A stretch of DNA of 12,311 bases, taken from assembly GCA_945836835.1 (NCBI GenBank), contig CAMAML010000015.1, forward strand, positions 1 through 12,311, written 5' to 3'. Under the pieces are notes generated by a model. That model did not search any database. It was not told where the DNA came from and was given only the letters and a program-made list of their open reading frames with translations. Of this stretch, positions 6,773 through 12,311 are shown one piece after another; the stretch's first letter is position 1; each line of letters opens with the position of its first letter. The translations under genes and the position numbers were made by a program. The stretch comes from an uncultured cyanobacterium. Its GTDB lineage: Bacteria > Cyanobacteriota > Vampirovibrionia > Gastranaerophilales > Gastranaerophilaceae.

Positions 6773-6853
6773 AATTATCTCCGCAAAGTCAAGAATTATC
6801 TCCGCATGTTTTGCGGTGATTTAAGCGAATTATCTCCGCAAAATCACCGCAAA
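6773..6853. repeat. Array of related short repeats upstream of tyrS
   Basis: AATTATCTCCGCA occurs three times exactly, at 6773-6785, 6794-6806 and 6828-6840. A related unit AAATCACCGCA is at 6841-6851, and its inverse, TGCGGTGATTT, at 6812-6822. The last two belong to a perfect 13-base inverted repeat, 6810-6822 against 6841-6853, whose loop holds the third exact copy. The inverted unit can also pair with copy 2 (6798-6806) or copy 3 (6832-6840) at eight of nine positions, so three pairings compete. The array lies between the wall operon and the tyrS promoter. Possible readings are a regulator-binding array, a structured 3' end of the nagA transcript, or a small dispersed repeat. Confidence 0.8.
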
Positions 6854-6895
6854 TAATTAAAATTTATCTTTGGTATCGTCATTTGCACATGTTTT

Positions 6896-6904
6896 TGGTA
6901 TAAT
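6896..6904 (+). promoter_or_regulatory. Extended -10 promoter for tyrS
   Basis: TGG directly followed by a perfect TATAAT (6899-6904) makes an extended -10 element. No convincing -35 lies 16-18 bases upstream; TTGCAC at 6883-6888 is too close. The octamer TTTGGTAT that overlaps this element (6894-6901) is repeated 25 bases upstream at 6869-6876. Transcription would begin near 6911, about 19 bases before the ATG. Confidence 0.6.
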
Positions 6905-6929
6905 TTAGGCAAATGAGGAGAATTAGAAA

Positions 6930-8153
6930 ATGGTTGAAATCAGAGAAGAATTTATACAACAGGCTATGCACTTAGCTCGTAATGCGGAGGTTTTGCCGGG
7001 AGGTGTTGAGGAGTTGGCGGTAAAACTTCAGCACGCACACGATACGAACACCCCGTTGAGGGTAAAGCTCGGGATGGATCCGACACGCCCCGATTTGCAC
7101 CTCGGACATACGGTTGTTATGAGAAAATTAAGGGAGTTTCAGGATCTCGGGCATAAAATAGTGCTTATTGTTGGCGGTGCAACCGCAATGGTTGGCGACC
7201 CTTCGGGTAAATCCGAAACAAGACCGTCTTTGACTAAAGAACAGGTTGAAGAAAATGCAAAATCCTATTTTGAACAGATGTCAAAAGTGCTTGACGTTAG
7301 CGATGCCGAAGTTACTAATAACGCAGATTGGCTACATAAGATGAGTTTTGTCGAACTTTTGAAATTGTCCGCACAGATTACGGTTGCACAGATGATGACC
7401 CGTGACGATTTTGCAAAACGTTATGCGGAAGGGCGTCCGATTTCGGTTCACGAATTTTTCTATCCGCTTATGCAAGCCTACGACTCGGTTGCGATTGACG
7501 CCGATATTGAACTCGGCGGGACCGATCAAAGATTTAACACCCTTTTAGGTCGTGATATTCAATCGGCTTACGGCAAAAAATATCCGCAAATGGTTATGCT
7601 TTTGCCTCTTCTTGAAGGTACCGACGGGGTCGTCAAGATGTCCAAGACATACCCTGAACACTGTATTTCCCTAACAGACAGTGAAAAAGATATGTTCGGC
7701 AAGTTGATGAGCATTCCCGACAATATTATCACAAGGTATTACAGCTTGCTGACCGACGCAACCAAAGACGAGCTTGAAACTTACGACAGGCAGATTTCGG
7801 ACGGTTCTGTTAACCCTCGGGATATTAAACTCAAACTTGCACACACAATAACGGCGGAATACCATGGAAAAGAAGGTGCCGACAAGGCTCAGGCAGATTT
7901 CATTAACGTAATTTCCAATAAAGGTGTTCCCGATGATATTCCCGAGGTTAAGGTTGAAAACGGCAAAGGAATTTTGGATGTCCTTGTCGAGTTGAAGTTT
8001 GTCCAAAGTCGTGGGGAAGGTAAAAGACTTATCCAAGGCGGCGGTGTCAAAATCGACGGAGAAAAGATTGCCGACACGGCTTATACCGTAAATCTTTCAA
8101 ATCCTGTAATATTACAGGCAGGAAAGAGAAAGTGGGCAAAACTTTTCAACTAG
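6930..8153 (+). CDS. tyrS: Tyrosine--tRNA ligase
   Basis: Class I aminoacyl-tRNA synthetase charging tRNA-Tyr in the cytoplasm. 407 residues, complete. The Rossmann catalytic domain shows the HIGH-type motif HLGH (57-60) within DPTRPDLHLGH, the tyrosine-site segment GGTDQRFN (196-203), and the KMSKS-type loop KMSKT (236-240). A linker of helices is followed by a C-terminal S4 RNA-binding domain (about 340-405: LDVLVELKFVQSRGEGKRLIQGGGVKIDG). The motif variants and layout resemble the TyrZ-type bacterial subfamily more than E. coli TyrS; this is from memory of the family. GAGGAG lies nine bases before the ATG. No T-box leader is visible. The cysE gene follows after 14 bases and is probably co-transcribed. 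Confidence 0.97.
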   Translation: MVEIREEFIQQAMHLARNAEVLPGGVEELAVKLQHAHDTNTPLRVKLGMDPTRPDLHLGHTVVMRKLREFQDLGHKIVLIVGGATAMVGDPSGKSETRPSLTKEQVEENAKSYFEQMSKVLDVSDAEVTNNADWLHKMSFVELLKLSAQITVAQMMTRDDFAKRYAEGRPISVHEFFYPLMQAYDSVAIDADIELGGTDQRFNTLLGRDIQSAYGKKYPQMVMLLPLLEGTDGVVKMSKTYPEHCISLTDSEKDMFGKLMSIPDNIITRYYSLLTDATKDELETYDRQISDGSVNPRDIKLKLAHTITAEYHGKEGADKAQADFINVISNKGVPDDIPEVKVENGKGILDVLVELKFVQSRGEGKRLIQGGGVKIDGEKIADTAYTVNLSNPVILQAGKRKWAKLFN

Positions 8154-8167
8154 TCGAGGAATATTAA

Positions 8168-8818
8168 ATGTTTGACGTAATAAAAAGAGGGGTCACAAAA
8201 TTAAAAGAAGATATTCAGGTAATCTTTGACGAAGACCCTGCTGCGACAAATATTCTCGAAGTTATTTTGTGCTATCCCGGATTACACGCACTGATTGCGT
8301 ACAGAATAGCGCATAGGTTGTACAAATGGCATATTCCAATACTTCCGAGAATAATTTCTTATATAACAAGGATTATTACGGGGATAGAAATTCATCCTGC
8401 GGCGATTATCGGCAGACGTTTTTTTATCGACCACGGGGACGGGGTCGTAATCGGTGCGACAACTATCATCGGGGATGACGTTCTTATCTATCAGCAGGTA
8501 ACTTTGGGCGGAACGGGTAAGGACAAAGGGAAACGCCATCCGACTTTGGGAAATCATGTTATTGTTGGGGCAGGTGCAAAAGTTCTCGGAAATATTACAC
8601 TCGGGGATTACGTAAGAGTCGGGGCAGGCTCGGTCGTTGTCGAAGATGTTCCCGAATATTCAACCGTTGTCGGCATTCCGGGGCGGATTGTGAGAAGAAA
8701 AGTCAGGGACGAAAACGGGGTACTTATGCATAACCGCATCCCCGATCCCGTCAAGTGCGAGTTAAATCGATTGAAATACGAACTCAAAGAGTTAAAAGAA
8801 AAGCTGAGTAACGAATAG
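8168..8818 (+). CDS. cysE: Serine O-acetyltransferase
   Basis: Transfers acetyl from acetyl-CoA to L-serine, giving O-acetylserine, the direct precursor for cysteine synthesis. 216 residues, the short form lacking most of the N-terminal helical domain of E. coli CysE. A helical N-terminus (1-70, with the conserved HALIAYRIAHRLY) is followed by a left-handed beta-helix of hexapeptide repeats (about 73-175). The active site is around EIHPAAIIGRRFFIDHG, with His89 as catalytic base and Glu74 at the position of the partner Asp. The acetyl-CoA loop follows in TLGGTGKDKGKRHP (112-125). The C-terminal tail (190-216) is a charged helix likely to form a short coiled coil. GAGGAA lies seven bases before the ATG. 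It shares a transcript with tyrS, a pairing with no obvious metabolic logic; no cysK is present in the window. Confidence 0.96.
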   Translation: MFDVIKRGVTKLKEDIQVIFDEDPAATNILEVILCYPGLHALIAYRIAHRLYKWHIPILPRIISYITRIITGIEIHPAAIIGRRFFIDHGDGVVIGATTIIGDDVLIYQQVTLGGTGKDKGKRHPTLGNHVIVGAGAKVLGNITLGDYVRVGAGSVVVEDVPEYSTVVGIPGRIVRRKVRDENGVLMHNRIPDPVKCELNRLKYELKELKEKLSNE

Positions 8819-8887
8819 TTGCAACCCAAATTTGGCATTTATCCCCCCGCAATAAATATAATTTTTATATAAAAAATATATCTATTT

Positions 8888-8997
8888 TATAATTTTTGTT
8901 CAACCCTTGTCTTGGATTTCCTTCACGCTCGAATAGTTCAGCGGTCGCAGAGGGCGGAAGTTACGGGAAATTGGCACTCTCACGACGCCCTAATTTT
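8888..8997. other. G+C-rich islet in an AT-rich spacer; small RNA or dispersed repeat, undetermined
   Basis: The 210-base spacer after cysE is extremely AT-rich to about 8900 (long A/T runs at 8855-8898), then turns G+C-rich at 8926-8991 before the TSCPD gene. A perfect TATAAT (8888-8893) precedes it on the plus strand. The islet ends in CGCCCT (8986-8991), complementary to AGGGCG (8951-8956), and is followed by AATTTTCTG. It does not match tRNA, SRP RNA, 6S RNA or a riboswitch consensus that I can recall. No credible reading frame crosses it on either strand. Confidence 0.3.
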
Positions 8998-9028
8998 CTG
9001 TAAAACCACAGTCAATTAATCACAAACA

Positions 9029-9292
9029 TTACACCGATACGGATTGTTTGTATTTGAGCAGGCATTTTGCAAACTGGTCGGGACAACTGGTTGGTTTTCC
9101 GCCGCATTGGATACCTTCGAGCTTTTTAATAACTTCGTCGATTGCCATACCTTTGACGAGGTTTGTAATCCCCTGAAGGTTCCCGTTGCACCCGCCGAAA
9201 AACTCCACGTCTTCAACGATACCGTTGTTTACTTTAATCTGCATTAATTTACAGCAAACGCCCTGTGGCTGATATTGTATAACTTCTGTCAT
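9029..9292 (-). CDS. TSCPD domain-containing small protein
   Basis: 87 residues consisting of a single TSCPD domain, named after the residues found here at 68-72. The same domain occurs at the C-terminus of some adenosylcobalamin-dependent ribonucleotide reductases, and stand-alone versions of this size form a family of unknown function (the TIGR03905 type). Six cysteines (13, 14, 35, 63, 70, 77), several in conserved contexts (GGCNGN, CGGKPTSCPD), suggest metal binding or redox chemistry. It has no signal peptide or membrane segment. AAAGGAG lies six bases before the ATG at 9290-9292. It is divergent from crcB, sharing a spacer of under 100 bases. The family is sure; the molecular role is not known. 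Confidence 0.92.
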   Translation of the reverse strand: MTEVIQYQPQGVCCKLMQIKVNNGIVEDVEFFGGCNGNLQGITNLVKGMAIDEVIKKLEGIQCGGKPTSCPDQFAKCLLKYKQSVSV

Positions 9293-9322
9293 GTTCTGCT
9301 CCTTTTGTGTGTTGTTGACTTG

Positions 9323-9331
9323 ATTATATCA
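9323..9331 (-). promoter_or_regulatory. Extended -10 promoter for the TSCPD gene
   Basis: On the minus strand TGA immediately precedes a perfect TATAAT (9323-9328). There is no clear -35 element. Transcription would start near 9316 and give a short leader of about 24 bases containing AAAGGAG. Confidence 0.55.
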
Positions 9332-9367
9332 CATAATAATATTATTGCTATTGTCTTAGAGTGTTTA

Positions 9368-9376
9368 TGCTATAAT
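9368..9376 (+). promoter_or_regulatory. Extended -10 promoter for crcB
   Basis: TGC is directly followed by a perfect TATAAT (9371-9376), with no good -35. The expected start point (about 9382-9384) is only some six bases before the crcB ATG at 9389, leaving no room for a ribosome binding site. A fluoride riboswitch, common upstream of crcB, is therefore not possible from this promoter. Confidence 0.55.
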
Positions 9377-9388
9377 CATATAGTAAAT

Positions 9389-9781
9389 ATGATTAGCGGA
9401 ATTTCGACAAACATTATTTCAATATTTATCGGTGGTGGCACGGGGGCGGTGCTGCGTTATCTTGCAGGAATTTGGGCAGGGAGGCTTTTCCCTCTTTGCA
9501 ACATGCCTTATGCAACTTTTGGGGTAAATATTTTGGGTTCGTTTGTTCTGGGGTTTTTGTTTGTTCTGTTTACGACAAAGCCTGAGATGTCCAATCAGTT
9601 AAAGTTGGCTTTAACTGTCGGATTTTGTGGCGGGCTTACAACTTTCAGCACGTTTTCGCTGGAAGTGTATGAGTTGATTTTGAGGCAACATTTTTTACAG
9701 GCACTTTTATATGCCGTGTTAAGCCTTGTTGTCGGAGTGGTTGCGGTAGTTGCGGGAGGGTATTGTGCAAAGTTTGTGTAA
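9389..9781 (+). CDS. crcB: Fluoride ion channel CrcB/Fluc
   Basis: Small inner-membrane fluoride exporter that works as a dual-topology dimer. 130 residues with four hydrophobic helices. Family motifs: FIGGGTGAVLRY near the start, GVNILGSFVLGF in the second helix (pore-lining Asn), and GFCGGLTTFSTFSLE in the third (phenylalanine-box Phe residues and the central Na+ site region). The ATG at 9389 is chosen because the protein then begins where the family does. A longer in-frame extension back to 9275 would cross the promoter and add unrelated sequence. There is no ribosome binding site upstream, consistent with a nearly leaderless mRNA. Only one crcB copy is present, so it should be a homodimer. 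The endonuclease IV-like gene follows at once and is probably co-transcribed. Confidence 0.94.
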   Translation: MISGISTNIISIFIGGGTGAVLRYLAGIWAGRLFPLCNMPYATFGVNILGSFVLGFLFVLFTTKPEMSNQLKLALTVGFCGGLTTFSTFSLEVYELILRQHFLQALLYAVLSLVVGVVAVVAGGYCAKFV

Positions 9782-9791
9782 TTTTACGAGG

Positions 9792-10613
9792 ATGAATTTT
9801 TTGACGGCGGGGATGCCGTTAAGAACGGGTAAGGGCGGTTATCCGTCGGCTTTTGACGTAATCCGTGATATGGATTTGGACGGAATGGAGCTGGAATTTG
9901 TCCACGGGGTAAGGATGAGCGACGAGACACGAGAGGTTGTCGGCAACATCCAAAGAGAAAGAGGTCTGATACTTACGGCACACGCTCCTTTTTACATTAA
10001 CCTTAATTCTAAAGAGGAGGAAAAGGTTGAGGCGAGTGTTCAGAGGATTATTGAAACCGCACAGACGGCATGTCAGGTTGGCGGGTTCAGCATAACGTTC
10101 CATGCGGCGTTTTATATGGGGAAGGACAAGGAAACCGTCTACGAACAGGTGAAAAGACAGATTACGAAGATAAACGAAACGCTTGAACGGGACGGGGTGA
10201 AAGTTTGGATAAGACCCGAAACTACGGGAAAAGGCACTCAGTGGGGTGATTTGGACGAGATCGTAAGGCTTTCAAAAGAGTTTGAAAACGTTTTGCCGTG
10301 CATAGATTTTTCGCACCTGCACGCAAGAACGGTCGGGGAGTATAACACTTATGACGAGTTTGCAAAGATTTTTGAAAAACTTGGCAACGAGCTTGGGGAA
10401 TACGCCCTGAACAACTTCCACGGACACCTTGCGGGGATTGACTACGGTGCGAAGGGCGAGAAAAAGCACCTTAACCTTGATGAGTCCGACATGAATTATC
10501 GTGATTTGATAAAATCGATGAAGGATTTTGGGGTAAAAGGTGCTTTAGTCTGTGAAAGCCCTAATATCGAGGACGACGCCCTCCTGCTTAAAAGGTGCTA
10601 TATGGAGGCGTGA
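9792..10613 (+). CDS. Endonuclease IV-like (AP endonuclease family 2) TIM-barrel protein
   Basis: 273 residues from ATG 9792, close to E. coli Nfo. The positions that bind three zinc ions in endonuclease IV can be followed in order: His64 (HAPFYINL), His104 (FHAAF), Glu143 (IRPETTGKG), Asp172 and His175 (CIDFSHLHAR), His212 (FHGHLAG), His226 (EKKHLNL) and Glu255 (CESPN). The Asp that pairs with the penultimate His in Nfo (DRH) is replaced here by Lys (KKH), so one zinc site is altered. It may be a genuine apurinic-site nuclease or a barrel enzyme with another substrate. The family alignment favours ATG 9792, although GAGG abuts that ATG with no spacer; an in-frame GTG at 9765 has a strong GGGAGGG upstream and would add nine residues, overlapping crcB. 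Confidence 0.82.
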   Translation: MNFLTAGMPLRTGKGGYPSAFDVIRDMDLDGMELEFVHGVRMSDETREVVGNIQRERGLILTAHAPFYINLNSKEEEKVEASVQRIIETAQTACQVGGFSITFHAAFYMGKDKETVYEQVKRQITKINETLERDGVKVWIRPETTGKGTQWGDLDEIVRLSKEFENVLPCIDFSHLHARTVGEYNTYDEFAKIFEKLGNELGEYALNNFHGHLAGIDYGAKGEKKHLNLDESDMNYRDLIKSMKDFGVKGALVCESPNIEDDALLLKRCYMEA

Positions 10614-10614
10614 C

Positions 10615-12306
10615 TTAGACGGATGCTTTTGCAGCAGCGTCATATTCTTCTTTTGTAACAATACGATCGTTTATTGAATATGCGGTTGTTCCTTCAAATG
10701 TCACCGTCTTTAAAACCTGACCGTTAACATTGGTTACAGGTGCGGATTGAAGTTGTGCTTTAATTTCTTGTTGTTTCGACTCTTCAAATTGCGTCTTATA
10801 TTCGCTTTCGCTGACAAGTTTGCCGTTGATAGCATATATTTGTTTGCCTAAATTATCTGTTGTTGTTGCGAATGATTTTCCGTTTGCAACAACTTGCGGA
10901 GCTTTTGAGAGTGCAACCAACTGTTCTTTGGTATTGCCACCGTTAAGTTTGTCGATACCTTTATTTACTTTTTTACTGCCGGTGTTTTTACCTTTCTCAA
11001 GTTTATCCATACCGGAATTGATATTCTTCAAACCTGCTTCTTGGAGTTTATTTGCATCAGCAGCTTCTTCGTCTTGCATTTTTTTCAAGTTATCTTGAGC
11101 AGCTTTGATTTGATTTTCGTAATTTTTAATCTTAGCTTCGGTTGCTTTTAAAGTAGTGTTTAAGGTGTTGAGTTTCTTTTGGCTCTCTGCACTATCATTT
11201 GTTGCTTTGGCTAATTCGTCATTAGCTTTGGCTTCAGCTTTTTGTGCATTATCTAAGTCTTGAACCTGTTGAGCTTCTGTTTCTTTAAGTTTTTGAATTT
11301 CATCTTTGATAGTTTTAATTTGTCCTTCTATAGTAGCTTTTTGTCCGTCAGAAGCTGTTGCTAATTGAGCTTCTAAGTTTGCTAAAGAACCCTCCTTGCT
11401 TTTTATTGTAGCTTTAGTTTTATCCAAATTAGTTTTAGCGTTTTCTCTGTTAGTTTTTGCAGTCGCAGCAGCAGTCTCTTTCTCTTTGAAGATGCCTTTT
11501 AATTCGTCATTAATTTTTGTTTGTGTTCCAATCTCTTTTTCAATATTTTTTTGTTCGTTTTCAAATTTTGTTTTTTCATTTTTGGCTAAAGCAATACCGC
11601 TTGATAATTGTGCGGAGTTTTGGGCATTTTTAATCATGCTCAATCCTGCGGAAGATGACGAGCTGTCACCGCCTTGTGTCGAAGTGGTAGGATTTGAACC
11701 GTCCGCATTTCCTGCACTCTGAGATTCTACCTTGTTGTCAAACGCATCCCAAACAGTAGCTACCGATTCTGCAATCATTCCGATACCCACCGCAACATCC
11801 ATAAACGAAGTTCCGTTTCCTTCGCATTTGTGCTGTTCGTTTAACATACCCATATTGCTTATCATTCTCGCCAATGAGCGATTGCTGTAATCAGGACTAC
11901 CGCTTTCTAAGAACGACCCTATATGTGAGCGTCTGACGGCATTGAATTTAAATTCCTGTTGTGCGGCATGTCCGGATGGAACAAATCCGTTTGCAGGTCT
12001 TGAACCCGTTTTCTTGTTGCCACTGCCGCTGTAATGTACCTGTGACGAACTGTGCGGAGTACTTGACACCGAAACTTGATTGGAACTTGTCGGTTTGGAC
12101 AGTATCGAACCCGTACTCGACATCATATCTCGTGAAACATCAACACGCGTAGCCGTCTTTAAAGCTGCCGCCGCCGACTGTGCAACACTGCTTTTGCCCG
12201 AAACCGTCGCCGTCGTAGAAGCGTTCGCCTTAAATTTGTTAGCGATGGAACTCGTCCTATTAAATTGTGTTTTCAGTCCGCCTCGGGACAGCTCTGATAC
12301 GCCCAT
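10615..12306 (-). CDS. Large coiled-coil protein of unknown function with C-terminal tandem repeats
   Basis: 563 residues; no family recognised. The start (ATG 12304-12306) is five bases from the window edge, so its ribosome binding site is unseen and a start further upstream is possible. Order of parts: a Ser/Thr/Ala-rich, probably disordered N-terminus (1-118); a more ordered segment (119-190) ending in an amphipathic or hydrophobic helix MDVAVGIGMIAESVATVWDAF (169-189); a Ser/Gly-rich linker (193-222); a long Lys/Glu/Ala coiled coil (about 240-420); and a small repeat INSGMDKLEKG / VNKGIDKLNGG (429-457). It ends with two copies of a roughly 30-residue motif, starting at Asn475 and Asn528, with pattern NG-x4-T-x-T, G-x3-Y-x-IN, then hV-x3-EY. 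There is no signal peptide and only one Cys (161). The shape suits a structural or secreted/effector-like protein, but that is only a guess. Confidence 0.85.
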   Translation of the reverse strand: MGVSELSRGGLKTQFNRTSSIANKFKANASTTATVSGKSSVAQSAAAALKTATRVDVSRDMMSSTGSILSKPTSSNQVSVSSTPHSSSQVHYSGSGNKKTGSRPANGFVPSGHAAQQEFKFNAVRRSHIGSFLESGSPDYSNRSLARMISNMGMLNEQHKCEGNGTSFMDVAVGIGMIAESVATVWDAFDNKVESQSAGNADGSNPTTSTQGGDSSSSSAGLSMIKNAQNSAQLSSGIALAKNEKTKFENEQKNIEKEIGTQTKINDELKGIFKEKETAAATAKTNRENAKTNLDKTKATIKSKEGSLANLEAQLATASDGQKATIEGQIKTIKDEIQKLKETEAQQVQDLDNAQKAEAKANDELAKATNDSAESQKKLNTLNTTLKATEAKIKNYENQIKAAQDNLKKMQDEEAADANKLQEAGLKNINSGMDKLEKGKNTGSKKVNKGIDKLNGGNTKEQLVALSKAPQVVANGKSFATTTDNLGKQIYAINGKLVSESEYKTQFEESKQQEIKAQLQSAPVTNVNGQVLKTVTFEGTTAYSINDRIVTKEEYDAAAKASV

Positions 12307-12311
12307 GTTTA

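Noticed and set aside
6773..6840. CRISPR array
   Set aside because: The repeat units are 13 bases with centre spacings of only 21 and 34 bases, one unit is inverted, and there are no cas genes.
6854..6929. T-box leader controlling tyrS
   Set aside because: No T-box sequence, specifier stem or terminator/antiterminator pair lies between the promoter and the ATG.
8821..8840. Terminator after cysE at the CCAAATTTGG palindrome
   Set aside because: The palindrome has no loop and no U-run follows.
8900..8991. tRNA, SRP RNA or 6S RNA gene in the G+C-rich islet
   Set aside because: No cloverleaf, T-loop, SRP tip tetraloop context or 6S bulge could be drawn by eye.
9275..9388. Longer start for crcB (up to 168 residues)
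   Set aside because: The extra residues cross the divergent promoter region and overlap the start of the TSCPD gene; the CrcB family begins at about MISG.
9300..9388. Fluoride riboswitch upstream of crcB
   Set aside because: No conserved crcB-motif elements are visible and the promoter leaves only about six bases of leader.

Overview
The window looks like a chromosomal segment of a low-to-moderate G+C, meso-diaminopimelate-type bacterium, most likely a gut member of Candidatus Gastranaerophilales (Vampirovibrionia/Melainabacteria). The lineage guess rests on the prepilin segment GFTLAEVLITLGVIGVVAA with its odd long leader, the MurE motif DNPRSEDP, and the lineage-type unknown proteins at both ends. 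It is an inference, not a database result; gut Elusimicrobia or Azospirillum-like bacteria carry similar pilins.

Layout. The left block (1-2303) is all on the minus strand: the 5' part of a type IV pilin-like/pseudopilin gene (1-311, running off the window), a strong intrinsic terminator (470-520), an unrecognised 177-residue protein (553-1086) and the conserved ribosome-associated NTPase ychF (1209-2303). The middle block is on the plus strand. A class B penicillin-binding protein next to murE recalls the ftsI-murE pair of division and cell wall (dcw) clusters. It is followed, with a one-base overlap, by a short NagA-like deacetylase, making a peptidoglycan synthesis/salvage operon (about 2530-6700). 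A 229-base spacer holds an array of related 9-13 base repeats and the extended -10 promoter of tyrS, which is followed closely by cysE (6930-8818).

The right block starts with a 210-base spacer that is AT-rich except for a short G+C-rich islet of unknown nature. A small TSCPD-domain protein (minus) and the fluoride channel crcB (plus) are then transcribed divergently, each from an extended -10 promoter. A divergent endonuclease IV-like TIM-barrel gene follows crcB. It converges, with a single base between the stop codons, on a 563-residue coiled-coil protein of unknown function with two C-terminal tandem repeats.

Most genes are housekeeping. The parts that repay a second look are the repeat-filled prepilin leader, the repeat array before tyrS, the trimmed NagA in a wall operon, the G+C-rich islet, the altered metal site of the endonuclease IV-like protein, and the coiled-coil protein. 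I did not find a CRISPR array, a transposase, a tRNA or an rRNA, nor a clearly new multi-gene system.
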